The notes under the pieces: generated by a model
Told to the model about the DNA's origin: nothing
Database searches by the model: none
Seen by the model: only the letters and a program-made list of their open reading frames with translations
In this document: in pieces, positions 8,234 through 17,585 of the stretch
Layout: every line of letters starts with the position of its first letter
Numbering within the stretch: position 1 is the stretch's first letter
Origin: CAYRXM01 sp964449465
GTDB taxonomy: Bacteria; Chloroflexota; Anaerolineae; JAFGEY01
Assembly: GCA_964449465.1 (NCBI GenBank)
Contig: CAYVBK010000014.1
Location: 1-64,000, forward strand
Direction: 5' to 3'
DNA: 64,000 nt
Translations under genes and position numbers: made by a program

Positions 8234-11200
8234 CTATCGGGTATCGAAATTGCCGGACACGGGCAGATCGCCGCTGCTGCCAAACGGCCCGCGCATCTTG
8301 TCGGTCTGGTTGAGATTGGTGGCATTATAGTTGTAATCATAGCGCCATTTGCGATCCACCTTGTTGAACAGGCCAATGTCGTCCACATAGCCGTCGCCGT
8401 CAAAATCGCCGGCGACAGGCAGGTCGTCGGGCGTGCCCCAGGGACCCGAAGTGGCGTCGGTGGTGCCGTTGTGGTCAAAATCAAAGCGCCACATGCCGGT
8501 CGAGGGTGAAAAGAGGGCAATGTCGTCGTGATAGCCGTCGCGGTCAAAATCACCAGACACCGGTCGTTCGTCGCCGGTAAAGCCCCAATCTAACAAGCCG
8601 TCGCTGGAGCCTTCGCGCTGATGATCAATGTTCCAGCGCCAGGTTTTGAGAGGAGAGATGTACACGCCCAGATCGTCTACATAGCCATCCCGGTCATAGT
8701 CCAGCGCAATGGGCCAGGCGTCCGCAGTATAGACCCAGCGATCCAGGTATTTGTCCATCGTGCGGTTGTTGTTATAGTCAAAACTCCAGTCATAGCGGAT
8801 GCTGATATTGTCGTGGCTGTAGATAAAGACGGCCTTGTCATCCAGCACCTTGTCACGGTCAAAATCGCCTACCACCGGACGCACCCCTTCCGACCAGCCA
8901 AAGGGGGCGTGGCTATCATCCTGCGTGCCGTCGTGTTGATGATCGAAATACCAGTAGCGGTTCGAGGCGCGATAAAGGGCCACATCGTCCACATAGGCCT
9001 TGTGCGGGCCAAGCCGGCCGGTGAAAAAGATGTCGGCGGCCACCCACTCTTTGGTGTTGCCCCAGCCCTGATTGACCAGAAAGCCTTTGGTGTAATAGGT
9101 GATGCAAAAAGACTTGCACCCTTGCCAGTCGCACTGCTGCCAGCAAGACGGAATCGGCTTTTCGCGATAGCCATAAGCCAGCGGATAGTGCGAGAAAAAA
9201 CCGGTGCCGATGATGCTGGGGCGGGCCGATTCGGCCGGGTTTCGGATCACGTTGCGGGCATATTTGACCAGGTCTTGCTCGGAATAGCCAAACGGGTCAA
9301 AACCGGTGGGCAGATACCAGGTTTTGACCTCCATGCCCGACCGTCCGTTGAGGTAATCAATAACATCAATCATATCCCAGGGCGAGGTGGCCCCGTTGTC
9401 GTTAAAAGCATTGCACCAGGTGCCCACGGCGCGGTTGATCTCCCAGGTCATGTTTTTGACGCCGACATCGCCCCAGGCGGTAGGTGCCACCGCATCGTTG
9501 CCTCGCCCTCCGTTGACGCGATACAGCCCCCAGCGCCCGGCCCACAAGTTGCTCGTGCCAGAAGCAGCCTGGCGGTCGCCCCAGCCGATCAACATGGCCC
9601 AGGCGGTAGGGCCGCAGCCGCTTTTGCAATCGGAGGTGTTGATCGGGTCGCTGGCCGGCATTTGTTGGTACCAACACTGGTTGTTCGAGGCCTGATCCAG
9701 GTTGCTGCCGCCGGCAAACCAGTAGGTATACCCGTCGGTGCCAACAATGCCAGGGGCCATATCTTGGGCCTGCAGGTCGCTGCCCAGGTCACTGCCCAGG
9801 TCGCCGGCCGACGTAAGCGGCCAGCTTGCCGGCGTAGCCGTCTGTCCATCTGCCTCGCGCAGCGCCAGAGGCAGATACACCTGATGACGAGCCACGATCT
9901 GAACCAGGACGGTCTCGTGCATGCCGTTGGCATAATCCACAGCGATGGTCAGCGGGGCAACCTGGCCCGGCAGCATGTCAGTGGCGGTGATCAACAGACG
10001 GGGCAGCAGCCCGGTGGGGGTAATCAGGGCGGTGTCAACCAGCGGCAGGCCCGGCCCGGAAAAAGTCAGGGTCGGTGTGGGCCACAGCAGAGGCATCAAC
10101 CAGGTGTCGCCTTTGAACATGGCGTGGCCGTACTGCCGGGAATTGTTTTCCACCTGCCAGGCCTCGCCAGCGTGCTGACGCAGCGTTTCCAAAAACGGCT
10201 CATAGGTTTCGGCATATTCTTCTTTGAGTTGCTCCCACGAGTCCCAGCCCACAAATTGTAGCGTCGAGGTCAGGCTGCCGCTGACGGTCAAGTTGTACTC
10301 CACTGCCACTTCTCCAGAGGCGGGGTCGTCAACAATGCCTCGAGGCGACCAGGATGTCTCGGTCAGCGGGGCCGGCCGGGTGCGCCAGTTGGGGTCATAG
10401 CCAATGATCTTGTGTGGCTGATTGCCGTCGGTAGCCACGCGCTGGCCGTTCGCGTCTTGAGCGGCATAGGCCAGGGTGTCCAGTTTGAAGAATTTGATCG
10501 CCGTTTTGCCTTGCGCCGCAGCCTGCTGGCGCATGCGCTGTGTGGGCGGCTGGCCGGCGGTGGCCCAGTGAGGGATGGGATAGTCGTGTTCGGCGGCCGA
10601 GACAACGATAAACCCGGCCGGTTCGATGGCAGCAGCCGATAGCCCGCCCGCGCCCGGAGTGATCACCGCAAACTCGTAATAGGCCGGTTCAGCCATGTCG
10701 GGGCGATAGAGCGGCTGGATTTCGCCCAGCCGCGCCTGCGCCCATTCCGGCGACATGCCGCTGAGCCGCTGTTCTTCCAGGTGTTGCAGGGCGCGCCGAT
10801 AGGCATCCATCGGCACATCGGTATTGCCCAGCGGGGCGACGACGACCTGCATGGTCACTGTGACCGGCTCGCTCTGGCAATGACTTTGCCCCACGACCTG
10901 GACCGTTTTGAGGCCGGGGGTGATCCAGGCAAACTCTTGGGTGTTGCTGATCGAAAACTCTTGCAGCGCAGAAATCGGAGCCTGATCGGTGATCTGCCAC
11001 CAGTAATGAAAAACGGGCGTGGTGTTGGTGGGGCTGAGTGCGGCAGTGAAATTGAAATAGGTACCGGTGATCACGGTGGTAGGGCCGCTGAGGATGACCT
11101 GCTGCACCGGAATGCATGTTTGTGCCAGGGGTGCGGCCTGGATCGGGACAGCCGACCGCGTTAGCAGTGCCAGCGCGCCAACGAACAAGACGGCCAGGGC

Positions 11201-11236
11201 GCAAGTCAGAAACACGGGCAGAACTCGTTTTTGCAT
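8234..11236 (-). CDS. Exported papain-fold (C39-like) protein with FG-GAP repeats
   Basis: 1000 aa. Signal peptide at 1-34 (hydrophobic 'FLTCALAVLFVGALALL', cleavage near 'IQAAP'). An Ig/PKD-like domain spans ~42-135. Around 500-725 is a papain-type domain: Cys541 in 'SGCGPTAWAM', His ~683 in 'SHYPLAYGY' and 'VNQGWG' (~722), resembling the Cys-His-Asn/Asp order of C39/C10-type peptidases. From ~780 to the end there are five or six ~50-residue repeats with 'GDFDRDGYxDDIAxF', the calcium-binding FG-GAP/VCBS pattern. A 'VYLPLALR' motif lies at ~453. Likely a surface or secreted protease/adhesin. It is 54 bp downstream of another giant exported protein and probably co-transcribed. Confidence 0.75.
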   Translation of the reverse strand: MQKRVLPVFLTCALAVLFVGALALLTRSAVPIQAAPLAQTCIPVQQVILSGPTTVITGTYFNFTAALSPTNTTPVFHYWWQITDQAPISALQEFSISNTQEFAWITPGLKTVQVVGQSHCQSEPVTVTMQVVVAPLGNTDVPMDAYRRALQHLEEQRLSGMSPEWAQARLGEIQPLYRPDMAEPAYYEFAVITPGAGGLSAAAIEPAGFIVVSAAEHDYPIPHWATAGQPPTQRMRQQAAAQGKTAIKFFKLDTLAYAAQDANGQRVATDGNQPHKIIGYDPNWRTRPAPLTETSWSPRGIVDDPASGEVAVEYNLTVSGSLTSTLQFVGWDSWEQLKEEYAETYEPFLETLRQHAGEAWQVENNSRQYGHAMFKGDTWLMPLLWPTPTLTFSGPGLPLVDTALITPTGLLPRLLITATDMLPGQVAPLTIAVDYANGMHETVLVQIVARHQVYLPLALREADGQTATPASWPLTSAGDLGSDLGSDLQAQDMAPGIVGTDGYTYWFAGGSNLDQASNNQCWYQQMPASDPINTSDCKSGCGPTAWAMLIGWGDRQAASGTSNLWAGRWGLYRVNGGRGNDAVAPTAWGDVGVKNMTWEINRAVGTWCNAFNDNGATSPWDMIDVIDYLNGRSGMEVKTWYLPTGFDPFGYSEQDLVKYARNVIRNPAESARPSIIGTGFFSHYPLAYGYREKPIPSCWQQCDWQGCKSFCITYYTKGFLVNQGWGNTKEWVAADIFFTGRLGPHKAYVDDVALYRASNRYWYFDHQHDGTQDDSHAPFGWSEGVRPVVGDFDRDKVLDDKAVFIYSHDNISIRYDWSFDYNNNRTMDKYLDRWVYTADAWPIALDYDRDGYVDDLGVYISPLKTWRWNIDHQREGSSDGLLDWGFTGDERPVSGDFDRDGYHDDIALFSPSTGMWRFDFDHNGTTDATSGPWGTPDDLPVAGDFDGDGYVDDIGLFNKVDRKWRYDYNYNATNLNQTDKMRGPFGSSGDLPVSGNFDTR

Positions 11237-11290
11237 GTCAGACTCCTTTTATTGTCCTGCTAAACGACAGAACGACCGAAAAGATTGACC

Positions 11291-14200
11291 TTACGGCGCG
11301 ACGTTGCGCATCACCAGCGGTAGATAGACGGTATAGAGTTGTTCCCAGATGATGCCGGTAGCAACGCCGCTGGCAATGACGGCCCCGCCGGTGGGCGTGT
11401 TGAGCGACACAGTAAAAGCCTCGGTCGGCTCATTAACCTGGTCTCCGACGATCTGCACCGTAATCGTCTTGAGCGTCTCGCCGGCGGCAAAGGTGAGCGT
11501 GCCGCTGGTATGGATATAGTCGCTGCCCGATTGAGCCGTGCCAGGGCTGGTGGTATAGTTGATGGTGATCGGCGCTGTGCTGGACCTGGACAGACGCACG
11601 GTAAAGTACATCGGAGCGGTGCCGCCGTCGCCTTCAACGATGGACGAGCCCTGGATCGAGAGGGCCGGGATGTCATCATCGGTGATCGTGCCCAGGCCGG
11701 TGGCATCGCCCCAAGTGACATTAACCGGATTGCTGAGTTGGATGGTCCAGGTCTCATTGCCCTCGCGCAAGTCGTCGCCGACCACGATGACGGTGATGGT
11801 TTGGCTGGTCACACCGGGAGCAAAACTCAACTGCCCGGCGGCAGGCAAATAATCTTCGCCGGCGATGGCCGTACCGTCTGCTGTAGCATAGTGAACGGTC
11901 ACCGTCTTGCCGCTGGCGCTGTTGAGGCTCACCGTAAAGACGGCCTGGATGCTGCCGCCTACATCGCCTTCGGTCACAGCCCGGTCATTGATCAGGACGG
12001 CGGGCGCAGTCGTACCGTCGGTGATGGCGCCGGTTCCTTCGCCATCAGCGATGAACACATACTGCGGGCTGTACAGCCGCAGGCGGAACGACTCGCTGTC
12101 CTCATCATAGGTGTCGGTGAGGGTGGATACGGAGACCGTTTTGCTCGTTTGCCCTGGCCCAAAAGTCAGTGTGCCGGCGGTGTGGACGTAATCCTGACCG
12201 GACTGAGCAGTGAGGTTGGTTGTCGAGTACTGCACGGTAAAGGTGATCTGCGCCGGTTCAGACAGCGAGACGGTAAACTGGGCCGTGCCGCCTTCGGCTA
12301 CGGTCACATCATTGATTGAGAGAAAAGAAGGAATGTGTTCTACCGCGCCGCGGTCGCAGCGAGCTACACCGTCGGTGCCGCCGTCGACCGGGCGGGGTTG
12401 GCCGCGCTGATCGAACGGCTCACAGGCGTTGCCGCCGCTCCCCGGCGCGGCCGGGTTGCCCCAGTCCACCGTCAACCCGGAAGCCGCCGAAACGGGCAGA
12501 TGGTTGAGCGTCGCGCCGCCGTTCAGCCGCAGCGATCCCAGGCCGGCCGCGTAGGTCAGATAGTTGGTCATCATCCAAAAGCCGCCGACGCTGTTATTGC
12601 TGCCGCCGCTAAGTTGGCAGGCTGCCGGGTTGGCATTGTTCTCCTGAGCCTTGTCGCCGATCAGGTTGTAGGTTGGCGAGGTAAGCGTGCCATAGCAGTC
12701 GGCCACGCCATTTTGATAGGGTGAGTGGCTGCGGTCTATATTTTCGGCGATGAGCGAGTTTGTGGCTTCAAAGGTTAGCAGAGTATATATTCCGCCGCCG
12801 TTTCCACCGGCACTGGTCGGCCAGTCGGCGTCGGCAGTGTTGTTATGGATGGTGACGTTGTTGAGGCGCACCGTACCGGCCAGGTTATAGATGCCGCCGC
12901 CGTGGTTGTTGGCCTGGTTGCCGGAAAGGGTGACATTGCGCAGGACTGCCGTGCCGCCGGTCAGAGCAAGGCCGCCGCCGCCGTTATTGAGATTTCCGGC
13001 GGTGTTGCTGATGATGGCACTGTTGGTGATGGTGAGCGCGCCTGAACTGCAAATGCCGCCGCCGCCGCTGCCGCTGCTGCTGTTGCTGGTTTGATTCTCT
13101 TGCACACTGACCGCATCCAGGATCAGTTTGGCGCTGCTGCTGCTCACATAGACGCCGCCGCCGTCCTGTACGCTGCTGCCGCCTTTGATCGTCACGCCAG
13201 AGATGGTGACTGTGGCCGTGCTGCGAATCTCGAATATGCGGTCGCTCATGCTGCCCTGGATGAGGGTCACATCGGCCCCCGCGCCGATCAGGGTTAGCGG
13301 GTCGTTGATGTCCAGGTCACCGGCGGCGGCGGTGCTGTCAATGCCGGTCAGCGTCAGCGGGTAAGTGCCGGCGGGCAGGATGATCGTATCCGCGCCGGCC
13401 AGGGCATTGGCTTCCTGGACCGCTGCACGCAGGGTGCATTGATCGCCGGCCGACGCGCTGCTATCGCAAATGCCGTTACCGGGGACCAGGTCTGCCGCAT
13501 CGCCGGCGGTGTTAACCACAAAAGGCACGCCGCTGGTCGGCGCCCGCCCCAGCGCACATTTAGAGAACTCGGAGGTGTCGCCATTGGTGTGGATGGCCGT
13601 AGCCACCACATATTTGCCCGCCGCGCCACCCACCGGCAGCGTGACATTGAACCCGGCCTGGCCGCTGCTGTTGGTGGTGAGGGTGGTCTGTCCCAGGTAG
13701 GTCTCGGCCTCACCGTAGCCTGAAGCGTCGCAGGTGGTGTTGAGAAAGAACTGGATCGTAAACGAGGCGTTGGGACGGCTGTTCAACGTCCCCTGGATGC
13801 GTGTCTGGTCACTGAGAGCAGTAACGGCTGTGAGGACAGGAAAATTTTGCAAATAATTGGCCCCGCTGTCACCGTCGCCACTGTCGTTGAGTGTCACGCC
13901 GGTCGGAGCCAGGTCAATGCCCAGCCCGCCGTTGAGGGTGAGCGTGTTCGAGATCAGCCGGTTGAGCGAGCCGGAGGCGACATAGATGCCAGCGCCGCCG
14001 CTGGAGGAAACCTGGTTGGCCTGCAAGACATTGCCTGCAGCCGCATTTTCAATCGAGACGCCGTGCGATGTGACCGTCGGGCCGATATTGTTGTCTTGCA
14101 ACGTATTGTCGTGAGCATCGCTGCCGCTCAACACGACATTGCTGCCATACGAGTAGGCGATGCGGTTGTTCACAACTTGATTGCCCCAGCCATAGATGCG

Positions 14201-17137
14201 CACGCCGGTGACATTGCCGGAATCGCCGGCGCCGGAGGTGCCCACCCCGATATAATTGCCGATCACCTGGTTGAGACCGGCGGCGGCGGTGAGCCGCACG
14301 CCGTCATTGTTGACGCTGATCGTGTTGCGGTCGCTGCCGGCCGCGCCGATTATGTTGCTGCTGCCGGCAATCTCGACTCCTGCATCCCCGTTGCCGTGGA
14401 TATAGTACCGTTTCACCGTGTTATTGTCGCCATTGATCGCCAGCCCTACGCCGGTGTGGTAGGCAATCTCGGTGGGGATAGTGACATGACCAAGCAGGGT
14501 GTTGCCGTCGCCGTCGATCTGAATGCCGACGATCTGGTAACTGCTCGATGGGATAGGATTCCCCAGCGCGCTGTTGGTATTGAGCGCGTTCGAGTTGCCC
14601 ATCACCCACAGGCCGATCCCAGAGTTGAGTTCTGCAACATTATCGTTGATCGTGTTACCATTGCTGTTGATGCGAATGCCAGCCTCTTGGTTATAGCGGC
14701 ACTGGTTACCGCCGATCGTGCTGCCATCGCTGGCATAGCTGGCCAGGTAGATGCCATAGCGCTGGTTGAAATAAACCCGATTCGACTGCAACTGGACGCA
14801 GTAATTCCCTTGAACATAGATGCCGTCCAATCCATTACCCCGATCGTGACCTCCGCTGTTGGTGCCGATCTGGTTGTTAGCCAGGCGATTCATTATACAG
14901 CCTGGAAAATCCTGGAATATATAAACGCCGTGCCGCCCGTTAAGACCGATTTCGTTGTCTTGGATTACATTGCTGCTACCGCTGTTGTACAGCACGACCC
15001 CGTCGCCGCTGTTGGCGACGCCAGAATTCACATCGATCAAGTTATAGCGAACCGAGTTATGGCTCGCCGATGGCCCCAACAAGGCCACGCCCCAGGTGTT
15101 GCCGGCGATCCAGCTGGCCTTGATGGCCGTGCTGCCGATGGTGTGATAGCTGCTATAGACCTCGATACCGTGCCGGTTGCCGAGCAGCTGCCCGTTGGAT
15201 TTGATGCCGATGTTGTTGGCCAGCACCGTCGCCGAACCGGCGGTGACCTCGATGCGAATGCCGCTGCCGGTGTTGCCGGCGATATAGTTTTTCTGATCCA
15301 CGGCGTCGCCGCCGATCCGGGTATTTGTGCCGCCATACACCAGCACGCCATCGCTATGGTTGGCCAGCCGCGCCCCCGAACCCGGCCAATAGCCGATCAC
15401 GTTGCCGTACAACACCTTGTTTTCGCTGCCGCCGTCGATGCGGATGCCGGCATAGCCGCTGTCGACAATCACATTGTCCTTGATCTCGTTATAGCTGCCG
15501 CTGATGGTGATGCCGTTCTCTCCGTTGCCCAGACCGGCCGCCCCTGAAGAATGAGTACCGATCAGGTTATCTTGCACCACATTTTCATCGCCGGTGATCC
15601 GTATGCCGCTGCCGGTAAAGTTGATGACGGAAAAATTGCGCACGGTGATGTTGCTGCCGGTCAGCCGCAGGCCGTGCGTGCCGGGAGGCAGTGCCGCGCC
15701 ATCCATGCGCGGGTAGGTATCTGCAAAATTTGATCCGATCAGCGTGACCGCTTCGGTGATCTCGGGCAGAGGGCTGTTCAAAGCAAAGGTCACGCCATTG
15801 CCCCAACCGCTCCAGATGGTATCCGCGCCGGGGCTGGCGTTGGCCTCCTGGATCGCCGCCCGCAGCGTGCAGGTATTTTTGGATGTTTTACATTGACCAT
15901 CGCCGGGGTTACTGTCAGAGCGGTCGCTCTGCCATTCGGTGATCTGGAGATTCAGTGCCGCCACCGTCAGCAGGACGGTTGGAGCGGATGCACCTTCGGT
16001 CAGCAGCACCAGGTCGTCCAGGGCGTCATCGTTGAGGCGCACAGACAGCGCGGCAACGACCGGCGCGGCAGCATCCAACGCGGCCAGCACGCCCGGCGCG
16101 ACGGCCTGCTCATAGACCCCCTCGGCGTTCATCCGCTGCCCATCGGCGGCGAGAATCTGCACCTGCCGCCCGCCTACCACCAGCAAATCATCGGCATAGA
16201 GACTGGAGGATTTGAGGCGAAATAGTTGTGAGCTATGGGTTGCGAGTTGCAAGTTGTGATTTGCGATTCGCAATTCGCCCTTTGTGTCCAACAAGGCAAT
16301 CTCTGTTTTATGGTCGTTTCCGCCAAGAAAATCGCCCAACGCCAGGGAGATCGGTTCAAAATCCAGTGGGATCATCTCCAGAGAGGATGTGATTTTCTCG
16401 CTCGCCAGATCATCACCACCGTGCAGGATGATCAGCGTCTTGCCGGCGACGACAGCCAGGTTGTAAAAGGCATCGTCCAACTGACCCATTTCCAGAGCAA
16501 TGGCCGGCGCAGGCAGAGGATAGCGTTCTGGCAGGGCTGCCTGCGCGCCGTCGGCCCCGGTCAGGATGAGCAGTTGTGCGCCGTCCGGCCCGGTGATGCC
16601 AATAGCCAGATCGTCCAGCCCATCCGGTCGGCCAAATTCACCGGCAGTCAGCGCGGTGATCTGCCCCGGCAGAGAGATGGCCTGCGGCGTGCCCAGGTTG
16701 CCGGCCGCGTCGCCGGGCAGCAACCAGAGTGCCTCGCCGCCGCGTGCTGCGGCGATGAGGTCGTTGCCACCCTGGGCATCGAAATCGCCGGCATAGAGGA
16801 AATCCGGCGCGGCAGGCAGGACAAAGGTCTGCGCCGCCGCATCGCGATAGACAACGACCAGCCCGCCGGCGTCGCTGACATAGCCAGCGACGATCTCGAT
16901 TGCGCCATTGGCGTCCAGGTCGGTGGCGGCCAGCGAGAGCGGGCGCGCGCCGGCGGCCTGGGCCATCGGCCCGACATCTAACACCTGCGGCGCGCCGAGG
17001 TTCACCCAAGGCCCTGCTGCACTGATCTGGATGAGCGGCGCCGCGGACGGGGCGGCCCAAACGACTGGAGCGATGCTGGATGTGAAAAGAACGAGAATAA
17101 AGGTCAAGCGGAGTATCGAGATAGTTTGATGTTTCAT
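11291..17137 (-). CDS. Giant surface protein: CSLREA, beta-helix, Calx-beta repeats
   Basis: 1948 aa. Signal peptide 1-29 ('LTFILVLFTSSIAPVVWAAP'). Residues ~40-390 look like FG-GAP-type propeller repeats. Two CSLREA-type segments ('CTLRAAIQEANASPGADTI' near 430, 'CTLRAAVQEANALAGADTI' near 1240) each begin a right-handed parallel beta-helix rich in 'GNVIGxxxxGxx' turns (NosD/pectate-lyase-like). Three Calx-beta domains follow (~1600-1930; 'VAEGGTAQFTVSLSEP', 'GQDYVHTAGTLTFGPGQT'). The C-terminus is 'YTVYLPLVMRNVAP'. Such proteins are usually adhesins or polysaccharide-binding. A heptamer repeat is embedded at 16225-16279. GAGGAGAC lies upstream of the ATG. Confidence 0.85.
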   Translation of the reverse strand: MKHQTISILRLTFILVLFTSSIAPVVWAAPSAAPLIQISAAGPWVNLGAPQVLDVGPMAQAAGARPLSLAATDLDANGAIEIVAGYVSDAGGLVVVYRDAAAQTFVLPAAPDFLYAGDFDAQGGNDLIAAARGGEALWLLPGDAAGNLGTPQAISLPGQITALTAGEFGRPDGLDDLAIGITGPDGAQLLILTGADGAQAALPERYPLPAPAIALEMGQLDDAFYNLAVVAGKTLIILHGGDDLASEKITSSLEMIPLDFEPISLALGDFLGGNDHKTEIALLDTKGELRIANHNLQLATHSSQLFRLKSSSLYADDLLVVGGRQVQILAADGQRMNAEGVYEQAVAPGVLAALDAAAPVVAALSVRLNDDALDDLVLLTEGASAPTVLLTVAALNLQITEWQSDRSDSNPGDGQCKTSKNTCTLRAAIQEANASPGADTIWSGWGNGVTFALNSPLPEITEAVTLIGSNFADTYPRMDGAALPPGTHGLRLTGSNITVRNFSVINFTGSGIRITGDENVVQDNLIGTHSSGAAGLGNGENGITISGSYNEIKDNVIVDSGYAGIRIDGGSENKVLYGNVIGYWPGSGARLANHSDGVLVYGGTNTRIGGDAVDQKNYIAGNTGSGIRIEVTAGSATVLANNIGIKSNGQLLGNRHGIEVYSSYHTIGSTAIKASWIAGNTWGVALLGPSASHNSVRYNLIDVNSGVANSGDGVVLYNSGSSNVIQDNEIGLNGRHGVYIFQDFPGCIMNRLANNQIGTNSGGHDRGNGLDGIYVQGNYCVQLQSNRVYFNQRYGIYLASYASDGSTIGGNQCRYNQEAGIRINSNGNTINDNVAELNSGIGLWVMGNSNALNTNSALGNPIPSSSYQIVGIQIDGDGNTLLGHVTIPTEIAYHTGVGLAINGDNNTVKRYYIHGNGDAGVEIAGSSNIIGAAGSDRNTISVNNDGVRLTAAAGLNQVIGNYIGVGTSGAGDSGNVTGVRIYGWGNQVVNNRIAYSYGSNVVLSGSDAHDNTLQDNNIGPTVTSHGVSIENAAAGNVLQANQVSSSGGAGIYVASGSLNRLISNTLTLNGGLGIDLAPTGVTLNDSGDGDSGANYLQNFPVLTAVTALSDQTRIQGTLNSRPNASFTIQFFLNTTCDASGYGEAETYLGQTTLTTNSSGQAGFNVTLPVGGAAGKYVVATAIHTNGDTSEFSKCALGRAPTSGVPFVVNTAGDAADLVPGNGICDSSASAGDQCTLRAAVQEANALAGADTIILPAGTYPLTLTGIDSTAAAGDLDINDPLTLIGAGADVTLIQGSMSDRIFEIRSTATVTISGVTIKGGSSVQDGGGVYVSSSSAKLILDAVSVQENQTSNSSSGSGGGGICSSGALTITNSAIISNTAGNLNNGGGGLALTGGTAVLRNVTLSGNQANNHGGGIYNLAGTVRLNNVTIHNNTADADWPTSAGGNGGGIYTLLTFEATNSLIAENIDRSHSPYQNGVADCYGTLTSPTYNLIGDKAQENNANPAACQLSGGSNNSVGGFWMMTNYLTYAAGLGSLRLNGGATLNHLPVSAASGLTVDWGNPAAPGSGGNACEPFDQRGQPRPVDGGTDGVARCDRGAVEHIPSFLSINDVTVAEGGTAQFTVSLSEPAQITFTVQYSTTNLTAQSGQDYVHTAGTLTFGPGQTSKTVSVSTLTDTYDEDSESFRLRLYSPQYVFIADGEGTGAITDGTTAPAVLINDRAVTEGDVGGSIQAVFTVSLNSASGKTVTVHYATADGTAIAGEDYLPAAGQLSFAPGVTSQTITVIVVGDDLREGNETWTIQLSNPVNVTWGDATGLGTITDDDIPALSIQGSSIVEGDGGTAPMYFTVRLSRSSTAPITINYTTSPGTAQSGSDYIHTSGTLTFAAGETLKTITVQIVGDQVNEPTEAFTVSLNTPTGGAVIASGVATGIIWEQLYTVYLPLVMRNVAP
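16225..16279. repeat. Degenerate 7-bp tandem repeats inside a coding region
   Basis: GTTGTGA, GCTATGG, GTTGCGA, GTTGCAA, GTTGTGA, TTTGCGA, TTCGCAA, TTCGCC run head to tail. The translated stretch is 'LRIANHNLQLATHSSQ', which breaks the domain style of the host protein but keeps the frame. It resembles heptameric STRR elements known from other phyla. Confidence 0.75.
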
Positions 17138-17234
17138 TCTGTCTCCTCAAAAGCGAATCTCTCGAAAAAGGCCTTTTTCAGAGAACACTGAGAATAATGA
17201 ATATGGACGAGAATCAACGAAATTTCAAGCCCGA

Positions 17235-17447
17235 TCACTCTCGGTGTCTCTGATGAAAATAATCTTGTTCGTCTTGGATCTGTTTCCGCAAAAATTCAAA
17301 CAGAGCGTCCAGACTGGCAAAGCCGCGCCGTTCGCCGCTGCCGGGCTGCTCCAGCGAAGCTCGCCAGACCTGCCGGCCGTTGTCGTTGGTTTGCCACATG
17401 CGCAGCAAAAAAGAAAGATAAACCGGTTTTTTGTCTGGAATGTGCAT
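17235..17447 (-). CDS. Small Chloroflexota-type protein (WRASLEQP/FASLDALFEFL)
   Basis: 70 aa from ATG 17447, preferred over GTG 17456 because AGGTGG sits 7 nt before the ATG. Core 'YLSFLLRMWQTNDNGRQVWRASLEQPGSGERRGFASLDALFEFLRKQ'-like layout: a short beta hairpin with Trp residues and a Leu-rich helix. I know this pattern as a recurrent small protein in Chloroflexota, also seen as a domain; its function is unknown. It is soluble, with no signal peptide. It sits between two giant exported-protein genes on the same strand. Confidence 0.7.
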   Translation of the reverse strand: MHIPDKKPVYLSFLLRMWQTNDNGRQVWRASLEQPGSGERRGFASLDALFEFLRKQIQDEQDYFHQRHRE

Positions 17448-17492
17448 AGAGGCCACCTTTGCCCGAAAAACGCACTCAACCTGCCGGGGCTA

Positions 17493-17552
17493 GAGGACGT
17501 TGGTTTCGATAGGTTTCGACAGGCTCAACCAATACCCTCGACCAACGTCCTC
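17493..17552. repeat. Dispersed hairpin repeat B (B3)
   Basis: GAGGACGTTGG and CCAACGTCCTC pair perfectly over 11 bp around a loop containing TTTCGACAGGCTCAACCAA, the conserved core of the family. It lies between the propeller lipoprotein gene and the small gene that follow each other on the minus strand. Confidence 0.8.
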
Positions 17553-17585
17553 AACCAATGTCCTCTCCAATCCGGGCCGAACAGA

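Noticed and set aside
8621..10261. Plus-strand open frame of 546 codons
   Set aside because: Antisense shadow of the papain/FG-GAP protein, with Val/Ala/Gly bias from high GC.
13847..15547. Long plus-strand open frame of 566 codons
   Set aside because: It is antisense to the beta-helix protein and comes from the repetitive Gly/Asn/Val codons of that gene; no SD or family pattern.
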